Assembly: GCF_012974865.1 (NCBI RefSeq)
Contig: NZ_CP043633.1
Location: forward strand, 2,179,001 to 2,243,000
DNA: 64,000 bases
Direction of reading: 5' to 3'
Source: Nonlabens sp. Ci31
GTDB lineage: Bacteria; Bacteroidota; Bacteroidia; Flavobacteriales; Flavobacteriaceae
The position numbers were made by a program, and so were the translations under genes. The stretch's first letter is position 1. The number at the start of each line of letters is the position of its first letter. This document shows positions 33,308-43,121 of the stretch, in pieces. Under the pieces are notes generated by a model, which had not been told where the DNA came from, searched no databases, and saw only the letters and a list, made by a program, of their open reading frames with translations.

Positions 33308-34158
33308 CTTTTTTTTTATTAATTATCCAATGAAGATACGAAACAGAAGTACAAGAACTTAAAAAAAACAAGTTGATTTCAACTTTATAAATTGATTCAA
33401 AATATAAGAATTATAACGCTGAATAATAACTAACTAACTTAAAATCAATTTACAATATAGTAATTAATACAAGATCATAAAGTAGTGTAACTTTTGAGCT
33501 CATTAATTGCGTTATAAGGATAGATCGCTTTGGTTATTATGAAAGCAATAATTTCGTATGGAATAAGATAATGAGTGTCCTTTTTATGTAACAGTAATGC
33601 GATACATATTATATCATTAGGTTTAAAAAACAAGACTACTAATTGAGCAATGGTAGATAAAGTTCTAGCAGTATAAAAGGAGGCTTTGCTGTAGAGAGAT
33701 TTATACCCGCCAAGAGAGCCTTTAAATTTTTACCTTGTACGGTAAACAGAACAATTTTCATTAATGCAAACTGGCAAAAAGGAGTAAATAATACGAGCAC
33801 AATGTTCAATAGTAATCTGTTTTCAGCTTTCGGAACACGCAATACAGCTTATGCAATAGGGATTAATTGAAATTTAAAATATTACTCCGAACTTATTGGG
33901 GGATAAACTAATCACGTTTCTCAAACCATAAAGTTTCTAACAAAAAATAATTAATTGAATATTGATCGTGTCATAAAAAGAAGCCGTATTCTTTTTCAAG
34001 AAGCCGGCTTTTTCATTACTTTTATTAATAAACAAAAATGAATTTAGTTATAAGATTGTTTTGTTCCGCTTTCGCCCTATGCTATCTCAGGATGAATTTC
34101 TATTTTCAGAAAATAAAATAAAAGCAGAATAAGTCAAGATATTCGAATTTTCCATCAA
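33308..34158. other. Intergenic region with hairpin and partial palindrome
   Basis: No convincing gene in 850 bp. A hairpin at 33976-34012 (AAGCCG / CGGCTT with a T-rich loop and T tail) may be a terminator, and CCGCTTTCGC at 34066-34075 looks like half of the dispersed palindrome. A 67-codon minus frame at 33639-33842 has no supporting features. Confidence 0.5.
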
Positions 34159-35036
34159 TTACTCTTCGGCATTTGCTAGTTTTTTAGTGTCTGCATATTG
34201 TTGAAATGCAGTAATCTTTCCATCAGTAAGGGTCCATAAATGTGCTACCTGTACATCAAATTCTTCACCTCCATTTTTTGCTTTAATTTTATAACGCAAT
34301 GTCGCAAGAACTTTGTTATTATTCATTTCATGAAGTTCAACATCTGTTACTAAAAATGATTCATACAAGCCACCTATACGAGCAAAAACGCCATTTAGAA
34401 CTGCTTCTGGACCTATATAGGGATTACCATCAGATAGAGAATTACTTTCTGCCTCGTTCCATTCCACTTTTTGATCCATCAGGCTAAGAACGGTAGGCAT
34501 ATCTCCTGTGGCAAAAGCATCGTAAAGTTGATCAATCACTTGGGTGTTTTTAGGATCAGAAACTATTCCTAGCTGTTCAAAAAACACCATGTTATCCATA
34601 AAATCTTGTTCTTGGGCAATTTTACCATCTTTCATTTTTACAATTGTAACACCTTGTACATCTACCATTTTTTGAGTAGCAGGTATTCCAAAAAAACTAC
34701 CAGTATGCTTACCTTTAAAACTCCATTGTTTTACGATATTTTCATCTTGTCCAAAAACATTGATTATAGTAAATTCAATATCAGAAAAACCAGTTAGGTA
34801 ATTTTGATAATATTCTTTAAAAGATTCAATTCCCGTAATATTCTGTGGACTTAATACCATTATAAGCTCAGTATCAAAATGGGTGTCATTAATAAGCTCT
34901 ATTTGTCCTTTGTTTAAAATATTGTCCCATACCGTGCTATAATTTTCAATATTAGCTTCGACTTTTTGAGTGGCATTATTGCAAGCTGTTCCTATTAATA
35001 ACGCTGCATGAACACGAGTTTTAAAGTTGATTTCAT
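34159..35036 (-). pseudogene. SnoaL-like (NTF2 fold) lipoprotein gene with frameshift in the signal peptide
   Basis: From the ATG at 34860 a 233-aa protein with two SnoaL-like domains can be read (first EYYQNYLTGFSDIEFTI..., second from TQVIDQLYDAFATGDMPTVLSLM). The same frame continues upstream without a stop: LLIGTACNNATQKVEANIENYSTVWD..., clearly a lipoprotein signal end plus the missing start of domain one, but it has no start codon. An ATG at 35034-35036 (MKSTLK...) is one base out of phase; a single lost base in the A run at 35019-35022 would join the two. The product as sequenced would lack its signal and part of domain one. Confidence 0.7.
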
Positions 35037-35058
35037 GATTTTATACTAGAATTTTAGA

Positions 35059-35997
35059 TTAGGAATTGTACTGCTGGAAAGTTTTCTGTATCGATTGAAA
35101 TGGTATACCCAGTTCTCGGTCTGCTAGTTCATTTTGGTAGATGATCTTTGCTTTGTTTTTTGGTTTCTTGTTGTTGAGCATTAATGTCATATCAGAGACA
35201 CAATAACTCTCACTAGATAGCAGGTAATTCTTACCGTGTAAACCCTTAAGTGTTCCTGCTTTGTAAATGCCTCGCGCAACATCTTTCACATTAACAAGGG
35301 CAAACTCCACATCTAGATCATAACACATTTGAATAAATGGATTAGGAGCGATCTTATTTTTAAATAAGAATTGAAGTCCTGTTGAGGTAGAGTCTTCTCG
35401 ATCTGAAAGTGATTTTCCCATAACGCCTACGGGCGATACACTAACAATTTCAGTATCTAAATCAAGATGTTTTTCAATAAAAGCATTTACGGCCTGGTTG
35501 GCAATAAACTTAGCTTGTGCATAAGGATGACTTTCTTCACTCATAAAAGGAGTGTCCTTCTCACTAAAATTATCTGATGCTGATTTACCTTCTGCTGGTA
35601 AGGGGAAATTAGTATTCCAAACGGCAACTGAAGCGACTAAAACTGCCTTTTTTACCTTGGGTGCATTGCGTATTACTTCTAAGAAATTTTCTGTACCTTT
35701 TATAGTTGGGTCAAACAAATCACGCTTTGGATCTTCAGTATCTAGTTGGAAAGGCGTACCACTGTGAATGACAATGTCACAATCTTCAACAAAGGATTTG
35801 AGTTGCTCTTTGTTTTCTATATTAAGCTCGCTTATGCTCAATCGATCTGAGTTGTAGAGTTTTTTTAAATGTTGGTACTTTTCTTTTTTTGAAATGTCAG
35901 TTGAAGACACTTTGACCTCAAAGCCATTGTTTAAAAACTGTTTGGTAACATAACTTCCTATAAAGCCAGATCCACCTATGATCCCTACTTTTCCCAT
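35059..35997 (-). CDS. NAD(P)-dependent epimerase/reductase (extended SDR)
   Basis: 312 aa. Nucleotide-binding GIIGGSGFIGSY near residue 5, VIHSGTPF around 75, and an active-site YAQAK near residue 153 (YxxxK). Pattern resembles dihydroflavonol-4-reductase/aldehyde reductase-like extended SDRs. Substrate unknown. Immediately upstream (by 22 nt on the minus strand) of the broken SnoaL-like gene, which suggests a former two-gene unit. Confidence 0.88.
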   Translation of the reverse strand: MGKVGIIGGSGFIGSYVTKQFLNNGFEVKVSSTDISKKEKYQHLKKLYNSDRLSISELNIENKEQLKSFVEDCDIVIHSGTPFQLDTEDPKRDLFDPTIKGTENFLEVIRNAPKVKKAVLVASVAVWNTNFPLPAEGKSASDNFSEKDTPFMSEESHPYAQAKFIANQAVNAFIEKHLDLDTEIVSVSPVGVMGKSLSDREDSTSTGLQFLFKNKIAPNPFIQMCYDLDVEFALVNVKDVARGIYKAGTLKGLHGKNYLLSSESYCVSDMTLMLNNKKPKNKAKIIYQNELADRELGIPFQSIQKTFQQYNS

Positions 35998-36000
35998 AAT

Positions 36001-36396
36001 ATATAGATTTAATAATTAATGTTTTTAATAACTATTGCCTTAATGAAATCTTTTTTACCGCTACATGATATTTATGACGTGACCATATAATTTCAAATCC
36101 TTCAGGGAAATGAATTTCATTTCATACACATTTAGGGATGTATGTATTATAGGTGCTAAATTAAGTATGGAATAAAGAATTGTCAATCACATCTTCATGT
36201 GGTATTGAGCTATAATCTGCGAGAACTTTAGAGGTGATCCTGTTGAGACAATGGATGTTTTGGTAGTCATTTTTGCTCTAGTAAGGAAACTATAGAAGTA
36301 TATGAATCAATAGGATTTGTTGCATATCCGCTTTCGCGAAAGCGGACTTATACCAGTTGTTCTACTAAAAATGATAGGTCAGGAATCAATTAAAAA
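36001..36396. other. Intergenic region with one dispersed palindrome
   Basis: About 400 bp without a credible gene; it contains the palindrome at 36328-36345. Confidence 0.5.
36328..36345. repeat. Dispersed palindrome, intergenic
   Basis: CCGCTTTCGCGAAAGCGG, perfect 18-bp palindrome. Confidence 0.9.
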
Positions 36397-36927
36397 TCAG
36401 TTAATACTTTTAATGATATCATAATCATTTTCAAACATATTTAGGATTTCTAAAGGCGGTGTTTTTGTTATTTGTACGCCGCAATTACGTACTATTTCTA
36501 TCATACTCTGTGCTTTTTTATCTTTTCAAAAAGCTACTTTGGTAAATCCTACGGCATAGACTTCACCTTTTTGCTTAAAGGTTTGTGTGTGATATACCCA
36601 CTTTTCATTCCATGCTTCGACAGGCAATGTGATGCTCAATTTAGTCCATCGCTTTAATGGCTTTTTATAGATAAACTTTTGCGAACCGATGACAGGAAAC
36701 AGTCCTTTTTTCATGGTATTTTTATAGAGTTGAGTTCTGAAAAGAATTTCAAACCTAATGAAGTCCATATAATAGAAATACTTTGAATTTGCCACGTATC
36801 GAAGCGATTCACAGTCTAGAATACGTACCCTTCTTAGACGAGTGAGGTCTGAGTAGACAACTACTTTTTTCCAAAAATAGTTGGCTCCAACATAAATGTA
36901 AATCATGTGCATGCAGTAGCATATCAT
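36397..36927 (-). pseudogene. Thioesterase-superfamily (4HBT-like) protein with in-frame stop
   Basis: The frame 36526-36927 reads a thioesterase-like (THEM6-type) protein: YFYYMDFIRFEILFRTQLY, PVIGSQKFIYKKPLK, and WNEKWVYHTQTF...VGFTKVAF. A TGA (36526-36528) follows, but the same frame then continues for 42 codons of sensible sequence (KDKKAQSMIEIV ... PPLEILNMFE) that fits the family's C-terminal part. Hence a single nonsense change, or a sequencing error. Start near 36909 (MIYIYVG) is also possible. No catalytic assignment. Confidence 0.6.
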
Positions 36928-36945
36928 AATTCAAGTGTTTTTCAA

Positions 36946-37743
36946 TTAATTAGCACTACCATCTTTTTTCAAATCTTTTTCTATCAACTCCTTTAATTCT
37001 AAAAGAAGAGTGGTCATCTCTTGGTGAGCACCTCTAATTCCTATATTGTTACTCGCAGAAAGTTTAAGACCATTTCTAAATTTGGTTTTCTTTAATAATT
37101 CGTTGTGCTCAGGAATTACTTTATCTACTTCAATTTGTGACGGGTGAACAAAAGTTAGTTTTCCAGTTGCAGCTGTTTTTTGAACGTCTAAGGAGTTGAA
37201 TATTTGGACATTATTTATGGTAACATTATAAAGATACTCCTCGTACTCTCGATACATGTGGTGCTCCCTATTATTTATGGATACATACATTTTATCTAGT
37301 TCTAATAATTGATTTTTAATGGATTCATTAGTAATGTAATTGAGATTTCCCGAGCTTAATAATTCTTTGTAAGTATTATTTGTAGGTATAAAGATGACCC
37401 TAGCAAAAACTTGGTTGATATTCATTTCTAGTTCCATCATATCAGAAGCTGTTTCCAGTGTTTTAAAGTCGAGAAGGTGCGCAGCAGCTTGGGCTGCTGC
37501 TTTTCTATATGTAATGATGCTGTCGTTGCTTTTAAGCTCTAATTCAATATCTGATTTTAGGTTTTTCAGGTAATTAACTTCTTGTTTTCGAGACTTTCTA
37601 TCTTCATTTCCATTATTTATAGCTAGTGCAATTAAAATCCCGATCACCACAAGAATGATCTCACCTATGGCATAGAGTAGGTACTTACTCACTTTATTTT
37701 CTTTTATCATTTTCTGGCGTGCGTTTCTAAATAACTTAATCAT
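36946..37743 (-). CDS. DUF6090 family membrane protein (array copy 1, most downstream)
   Basis: 265 aa. Shares the array's N-terminus: basic MIKLFRNARQKMIKENK, then KYLLYAIGEIILVVIGILIALAINN (single membrane helix about 22-42) with N-terminus inside by the positive-inside rule, and a helical, coiled-coil-like extracytoplasmic domain. Differs from all others in having NNGN instead of NNWN after the helix. Last gene of the minus-strand array. Function of the family unknown. Confidence 0.85.
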   Translation of the reverse strand: MIKLFRNARQKMIKENKVSKYLLYAIGEIILVVIGILIALAINNGNEDRKSRKQEVNYLKNLKSDIELELKSNDSIITYRKAAAQAAAHLLDFKTLETASDMMELEMNINQVFARVIFIPTNNTYKELLSSGNLNYITNESIKNQLLELDKMYVSINNREHHMYREYEEYLYNVTINNVQIFNSLDVQKTAATGKLTFVHPSQIEVDKVIPEHNELLKKTKFRNGLKLSASNNIGIRGAHQEMTTLLLELKELIEKDLKKDGSAN

Positions 37744-38472
37744 TTTTCACAGTTTGAAGATTGTTTTTAATTAATTCTAGAACTAATTGATTCTGTTTAT
37801 TTAATACATCTAGTTCTCTAAGTGCATCCCTGCTATTCCACTTTTTATCAACTGCTGTGTTTGGAATTCGCGATCTCTTAATAAGTTCATGAAATCAGAT
37901 TTAAAATTCTTTTGATCAAAATCTGGATCAAAAGCAATTATAGAGAGATATTTTTTACTAATAAGCCTTTGCTTTACGGTAAGATCTTTTATCTCATTTT
38001 CAACTTCTTTATAATTAAAGTAAATACCGGGAAATTTAGACAAAGCTACTTTTAATTCTTGGTCTGTCAATATACACATTTGTTGAGAAGAAATATTTAA
38101 GGAACCATATACTAAATTAATTTTAGGGTGTGAAAACTGAAAAGGGGAATCTCTTGTTGTCTTATCTTCTGGCAAAGTTACATTTGGACCTGTATGTTTC
38201 AATATGATAGTATTGAATTTTAAACCTTTATCATAAAATGTCACCCCTTTTTTTATAATGCTGTCATTGGCTTCAAAATCTTTGTAAAACTGATTTAAAC
38301 CAATTTGCTCTTCTTGCATTTCCAGTCGATTTTGATTCCAATTGTTAATTTGAAGGGCAATAAGAATACCTATAACCACAAGTACGATCTCTCCTATGGC
38401 ATATTTGAAGTATTTGGTCATTTTACTTTCATTAAGAAGGTTTTTACGGATGTTTCTAAAGAATTTAATCAC
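37736..38472 (-). pseudogene. DUF6090 family gene with 3' frameshift (array copy 2)
   Basis: The uninterrupted frame (37810-38472) is 220 aa ending ...QQLIKSGIAGMHLEN. In the +1 phase the sequence continues as KKWNSRDALRELDVLNKQ...LVLELIKNN, a typical family C-terminus, to a TAA overlapping the ATG of copy 1. Adding one A to the A run near 37838-37843 restores it. N-terminus is standard (MIKFFRNIRKNLLNESK, membrane helix, NNWNQNR). Either a recent frameshift or a homopolymer sequencing error. Confidence 0.65.
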
Positions 38473-39503
38473 AGCCTTTTGTATTTAATTTTACTATTGC
38501 TCTCTATAATCGTATCATTTGCTATAACAGACCATGTAAAGAAATTTCTAGTTTGAGTAACCATTTGATTTTTAGAAAACGGAATGACTTCAACACCTAC
38601 ACTATCGCTCTCTATTTTTGACAAAAGTTTTTCGTTTTCCTTGTAGATTTTAAATTTATTTGGTAAACAAGTGCTTTTAAATACAGAATCATTTAATGTA
38701 TTTGCTAAGGCCTCATAACTACCAATAAATGGTTGTAACTGTTGGTCTGTATATGTAAAACTGGGCTTTACGTCAGCTTTATTTAATAACGTGGCAATTT
38801 CAGTATAGCAATTAATGGCGTTTGAGCGGTATGCTAGTGCTACGCCAAGGTGATTTCTAATTGCCAGTCCATTAAAAAAGTAAACTTTATTTTTATAACC
38901 GTAGTCTTCTAACATCTAGTTATAATAATCTTCATTTCCAATTGCTGTATCGTCTGAGAACCAGGAATAGTTATCTGAATAGAATTTTATATTAGTCTTG
39001 ACGGCATCCAATAATTCTGCATCAAAATCATCAAGCCTTGCTTTGAGTTTTGAATCTAAGGCGTTTAATTTCTTTATTATGGGCTTATAACCTACAGGAA
39101 TGTTTTCCCTATTTGCAATTAAAAGCCGGTAAGCATCATTTGTTAATTGAAATTGAGTAAATAAAGTAGTCATATCAATAAATTCTGGGTGCGAAGGGTC
39201 TGTATAAGTTTGCATAGTCACACGGTTTTGTTTTACTGCCCAAAAGACACTATCCTTTTTATGAAAAAAGTCTATTTGATTTTCAATCGTCGCAATATTG
39301 ACGTTGAGCTCATTTAAGACGTCTTCTAATAAGATGTCTGCTTTTGCCTGTGAATTATGGATCTCATTAAGGTTATTTAAATACAACGCAATCAAAATCC
39401 CAACCACCACGAGGAAAATCTCGCCCGCAGCGTAGAGAAGATATTTGGGAAACCGCTTTCGCGAAAGCGAACCCCTACGAAGTTTTCTAAAGAATTTTAT
39501 CAT
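38469..39503 (-). pseudogene. DUF6090 family gene with in-frame TAG (array copy 3)
   Basis: Frame 38916-39503 (195 aa) ends in NEDYYN-TAG and the next codon in the same frame is ATG of a 148-aa frame (38469-38915). The protein after the TAG aligns with the IS-interrupted copy (YKNKVYFFNGLAIRNHLG against YKNRAANFKIFIGRNYLK), so the two are one gene with an amber stop at 38916-38918. Whether the downstream part is translated by restart at the adjacent ATG is open. The cytoplasmic segment contains SLSRKR encoded by a dispersed palindrome at 39454-39469. Confidence 0.7.
39454..39469. repeat. Dispersed palindrome inside a DUF6090 gene
   Basis: CGCTTTCGCGAAAGCG, encoding (S)LSRKR at the same site as in the copy at 48406. 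Confidence 0.9.
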
Positions 39504-40222
39504 TTTATTTCATTTTGATATTTAGTGACAGCATCTACTATGGATTTCAGCAGTTCCCGAAGTTGAAGTATGGCACTTGAAGTAAATGCTTTAATACCAC
39601 GCATGTAAGAAACAGCGTTGAGATACTGCTGGTTATCCAGTAAAAGTTCATAATCATTAGGATTCATTTGACCACCGCCGTAGGTGAAATTTTGAACATT
39701 TAGTGGAATAAGAGCAACATTTGAGATAGTTTCTATATTTCCAGTCAACTTTTCACTTAACGATGGCAATTGAGCTTCATAAAACTGAATGATAGCAGTT
39801 TTAAGACTATCATTTTGAATGAGATGTAGGGAATTATTTTTAAAATTCTCATAAATACCTATTTCAAATAAGGGTTCAGGATAGGATTCAACACTTATCC
39901 ATTTTTCTTTTAGTTCATTAGATAAAGGAAGTCTAGAATTCAAATGATTTGTAATAAAATCCATGTTTTCAAGATTTCGTTTGTAATCGCTACTTACTTG
40001 CTCTAATTGGCGTTCTGTGTTGATTAGGCTGCGTTTAAGGTTTGATATCACGGTTTTTTCAGATTCCCTATCCTCGCGTTGCTTGTTCCAGTTATTAATA
40101 CTCAATGCAATCATTATCCCGATGACCACAAGCACAATCTCACCTATGGCATATTTGAAATACTTGGTAGTTTTGCCCTCATTAAGAAGGTTTTTACGGA
40201 TGCTGCGGAATAGCTTTGTCAT
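39500..40222 (-). CDS. DUF6090 family membrane protein (array copy 4)
   Basis: 240 aa. MTKLFRSIRKNLLNEGKTTKYFKYAIGEIVLV... then one membrane helix and a helical domain (DYKRNLENMDFITNHL..., ELRELLKSIVDAVTKY). 4-nt overlap with the next gene (copy 3). Family function unknown. Confidence 0.88.
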   Translation of the reverse strand: MTKLFRSIRKNLLNEGKTTKYFKYAIGEIVLVVIGIMIALSINNWNKQREDRESEKTVISNLKRSLINTERQLEQVSSDYKRNLENMDFITNHLNSRLPLSNELKEKWISVESYPEPLFEIGIYENFKNNSLHLIQNDSLKTAIIQFYEAQLPSLSEKLTGNIETISNVALIPLNVQNFTYGGGQMNPNDYELLLDNQQYLNAVSYMRGIKAFTSSAILQLRELLKSIVDAVTKYQNEIK

Positions 40223-40260
40223 TGGTTTTAAGGTTGGTGGTTATTCATTCTGTACTCATT

Positions 40261-41019
40261 TTACTCTTCCAATTGTTGATTGATTTCTAGAATAATTTGG
40301 GTTGCGTTTTGTTTCATTTCGGTTAAGGTTTTTATCATTCTCATTTTGCGATACGTATTCATTTTTATGGCATTTCTAGTGGTAGGTTCTCGTAATTTCT
40401 CTAGAAACACAGCTTTTCTGTTCACTTCATTCTGTACAAATTGAATATCATTTTCTTTATAAAAATCTCCCTTATAAATATCAATTTCAAAATCCATTGT
40501 TAGCCATAGTTTACCGTCGTCGATATTGTCGTCAGAGTCCCATTTTGTAATGACGTTATAGGCATTAGAATCAATGGTGTAATAATTATCAATTTTTTCA
40601 AATAGGGTATTGTATTCAAAAAAGTCTGTAATCCCTGCGCTTATTACCTTTTCATAACTTTGATCCTTTACCTGATAGTTGAATGCCGAATAGGGAAGCA
40701 ATTCATACAATGCGTTTGCTGATAACGTGTCAGGAAATGTACTGTTGAGTAAGGCTTTTGAATCTACTAGCATCGGTGGAATTCTTTTTAAGTCTCGAGC
40801 AAACTTTGTGGTGTCTGCTTGTAGATCTACTCGTATGTTTTTCAATACGTTTTCAACGATTGCTTTCTCTTTTCGCTCTTCGTTCCACGTATTGATGCTC
40901 AATGCAATCAAAATCCCAATGACCACGAGGATGATTTCTCCTATGGCGTATTTGAGATAACGTGATGTTTTTCCTTCTGCGAGAAGTTTTTGACGGATGT
41001 TTCTGAAGAGTTTGATCAT
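40261..41019 (-). CDS. DUF6090 family membrane protein (array copy 5)
   Basis: 252 aa. N-terminal 40 residues (MIKLFRNIRQKLLAEGKTSR...) are identical to those of copy 7, whereas the rest is unrelated beyond the general helical character. The shared part belongs to a 665-bp duplication (40901-41565 and 43003-43668). Extracytoplasmic part acidic and helical, ending in QIILEINQQLEE. Confidence 0.88.
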   Translation of the reverse strand: MIKLFRNIRQKLLAEGKTSRYLKYAIGEIILVVIGILIALSINTWNEERKEKAIVENVLKNIRVDLQADTTKFARDLKRIPPMLVDSKALLNSTFPDTLSANALYELLPYSAFNYQVKDQSYEKVISAGITDFFEYNTLFEKIDNYYTIDSNAYNVITKWDSDDNIDDGKLWLTMDFEIDIYKGDFYKENDIQFVQNEVNRKAVFLEKLREPTTRNAIKMNTYRKMRMIKTLTEMKQNATQIILEINQQLEE

Positions 41020-41565
41020 TTCATTAATTTAGATTTTGCTGTTAATTGCCTGCGCTCGCCCTATGCATTCCTCTCGGCGAAAAGCCTCGTCGGATGCAAG
41101 AAAGGGGTGCCAGCGCACAGTTTGGAGTTAATAATTTCAATTATAGTTTCATAATCATTTAAAACTTGTTCATTAGTAAATCTGATTTCTGAAATTTCCA
41201 TGTTTTCCAAATATATTGTTCTCTCAACATCTTTTTCTTTCTGTTCTTTTTGAATATGATATCCACCATCTATTTCAAGGGATAATCTTAATCTGTGACA
41301 ATAAAAATCAAGAACATATCCAGCAAGTGGATGCTGTCTCCTGAATTTATAGCCCATTGGTTTCATCTTAAGAAATTCCCAGATTTTTTGTTCTGTTTCA
41401 GTCGTATGGTCACGCAGTTTTTAGCATTTTTAAAAACTGAAGGTGTTGCGCCATCGTGCATGCCTGATACTTTTAACTTATCTTTTTTCATATCTCTAAT
41501 TTAGAAAACCCTCCCTTTAGGGTTGGGGCAAGGTTTTCGGCAATCAAAATCCCAATAACCACAAG
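40901..41565. repeat. 665-bp near-identical duplication, copy A
   Basis: Covers the start of a DUF6090 gene, the spacer, a DUF559 nuclease gene (here frameshifted) and the DUF6090 fragment junction. Partner at 43003-43668; a one-base difference in the nuclease accounts for the change in offset. Confidence 0.85.
41061..41491 (-). pseudogene. DUF559 endonuclease-like gene, frameshifted
   Basis: From the ATG at 41489-41491 the protein starts MKKDKLKVSGMHDGATPSVF as in the intact copy at 43163, then shifts frame (KNAKNCVTIRLKQ...) because GCTCAAAAACTG has become GCTAAAAACTG, one C lost. The remaining nuclease sequence, including EIDGGYHIQ, is intact in the other phase (41061-41366, 101 codons). 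Confidence 0.8.
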
Positions 41566-41655
41566 GAATATTTCGCCAGTGGCATATTTGAAGTATTTAC
41601 CTGTTTTTCCTGTTTCCATGAGGTTATATCTTATTTTTCTGAAGAATTTAATCAT
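41488..41655 (-). pseudogene. DUF6090 N-terminal fragment joined to DUF559 leader
   Basis: 55 codons: MIKFFRKIRYNLMETGK...GILIA is DUF6090, then ENLAPTLKGGFSKLEI and a stop overlapping the nuclease ATG (ATGA). The DUF6090 part ends exactly at the ATTGC of GGGATTTTGATTGC, as in the other two fragments. Its own ATG overlaps the stop of the preceding DUF6090 gene. Confidence 0.8.
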
Positions 41656-42392
41656 CGGTTTTCAATTTTTCGCAGTTCTACAAGTAAGGCAGAGTTTCCT
41701 TTTAGTAGATCTTCTAAACCAGCTTTCCTTTCATAGCCTATTCGCTTACTAACCGTAAGTTTATTGAATTTAGCAATCAACTCTTTGGCGTTTACATCCT
41801 GCCATAACATATCTTGTAAAGGACCATTTATGGTATTATTTCTATTTTTAATTGGAAAGCTCTCCTGATAGTTTTGTATGGCTTCAACATACGATTTAAA
41901 ATTATCTTCACTTATGGTTTCAAAGTACTCATGTTTTCTATAAAGGTCATAAATGGCTTGCGTAAGATCGCTATCAAATAGATTGATCTCGCCAGAAAGC
42001 ACCATTGTTTTGTACGTATTTTCATTTTTAAAATTAATTGTTGGAGTAAGAGGATTAAACTCATATCGTGCAATTTTTAAAAGGGTGTCTACCGTTGCTT
42101 CTCTGCTCGATAAGCGCTCTTGAAGATTAAACAGTTCATCCTCTTGTGCCTGTATCTTTAGTATTTTCTCTTCAATATAAACGCTGTCTTTTTCTAGATT
42201 TTGAATTAAGGTCTTACTGTTTTTGTAAACGATCTTTTTGTTAGCGTTATCTGTATTCCAATTATTTAGGGAAAGTGCTATCATTATCCCAATGACCACA
42301 AGGATTATTTCGCCAATGGCGTATTTGACATACTTGGCTGTTTTGCCTTCATTAATGAGATTTTGACGGGTTTTTCGGAAGAATTTTATCAT
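41652..42392 (-). CDS. DUF6090 family membrane protein (array copy 6)
   Basis: 246 aa. MIKFFRKTRQNLINEGKTAKYVKYAIGEI, membrane helix, SLNNWN, then a charged helical domain (KTLIQNLEKDSVYIEEKILKIQ) probably coiled coil. Overlaps the following fragment by ATGA. Family function unknown. Confidence 0.88.
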   Translation of the reverse strand: MIKFFRKTRQNLINEGKTAKYVKYAIGEIILVVIGIMIALSLNNWNTDNANKKIVYKNSKTLIQNLEKDSVYIEEKILKIQAQEDELFNLQERLSSREATVDTLLKIARYEFNPLTPTINFKNENTYKTMVLSGEINLFDSDLTQAIYDLYRKHEYFETISEDNFKSYVEAIQNYQESFPIKNRNNTINGPLQDMLWQDVNAKELIAKFNKLTVSKRIGYERKAGLEDLLKGNSALLVELRKIENR

Positions 42393-42398
42393 AAATCT

Positions 42399-43121
42399 TT
42401 ATTTTTTGGCTTTCGTGAGTTCTATGATTCTATTTAAATTATGCTCTAACTCCTTCAATTCTGATCCCTTATCTAAAATACTAAATAATGTGGCGAGCTT
42501 AATATTTATTAAGTACTCAAACTCTAGAGATTCTAATATTTTTAGATTATTTCGCTTATCTGTGAAATTAAAATTGTAATCAAGATGTTGTGCTAAAAAT
42601 GGGTCTATTTGGTTAATGACAGCATTTTTACTAGTAGTTTCATCTTCTTGAAAGTCTATAACCAAATCTTGCCATGACACTAAAATGTCACGTAACTCAT
42701 CATTATGTATAAGATCTAATGACGATGAATTTATAATACTATTTACTGAACCTTGTGATGGGTTAAAGGTCCAAGCAGAAAGGGATTCACCTAAATATTT
42801 TGAAATGCTATCTAAATTGTCTCGCTCTATCGAAATGGGAAACATAGAGATGAGCTTTTTAGTACTCGCATACGCATTTTTATGATAAAATAATACGGTG
42901 TCGAGCTGCACTCTGTTTTCTTTAAATTCTTTGTTGATAGAAGACAGTGTGAATTGTTCTTTGGTATCATTTAAACGATTTTGGTTCCAGTTATTGATTT
43001 GCAATGCAATCAAAATCCCAATGACCACGAGGATGATTTCTCCTATGGCGTATTTGAGATAACGTGATGTTTTTCCTTCTGCGAGAAGTTTTTGACGGAT
43101 GTTTCTGAAGAGTTTGATCAT
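42399..43121 (-). CDS. DUF6090 family membrane protein (array copy 7)
   Basis: 240 aa. Same first 40 residues as copy 5, with the C-terminal 200 residues different (NQNRLNDTKEQFTLSSINKEF...). Separated from copy 6 by 6 nt and preceded by an intact DUF559 gene. The pairing of an identical N-terminus with a different C-terminus points to recombination or conversion within the array. Confidence 0.88.
   Translation of the reverse strand: MIKLFRNIRQKLLAEGKTSRYLKYAIGEIILVVIGILIALQINNWNQNRLNDTKEQFTLSSINKEFKENRVQLDTVLFYHKNAYASTKKLISMFPISIERDNLDSISKYLGESLSAWTFNPSQGSVNSIINSSSLDLIHNDELRDILVSWQDLVIDFQEDETTSKNAVINQIDPFLAQHLDYNFNFTDKRNNLKILESLEFEYLINIKLATLFSILDKGSELKELEHNLNRIIELTKAKK

Noticed and set aside
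33156..33371. 71-codon minus-strand frame
   Set aside because: It overlaps in another phase the 56-aa membrane protein gene, which has an ATGA overlap with the next gene.
33639..33842. 67-codon minus-strand frame
   Set aside because: No leader, neighbours or recognisable features; kept only as part of the intergenic description.
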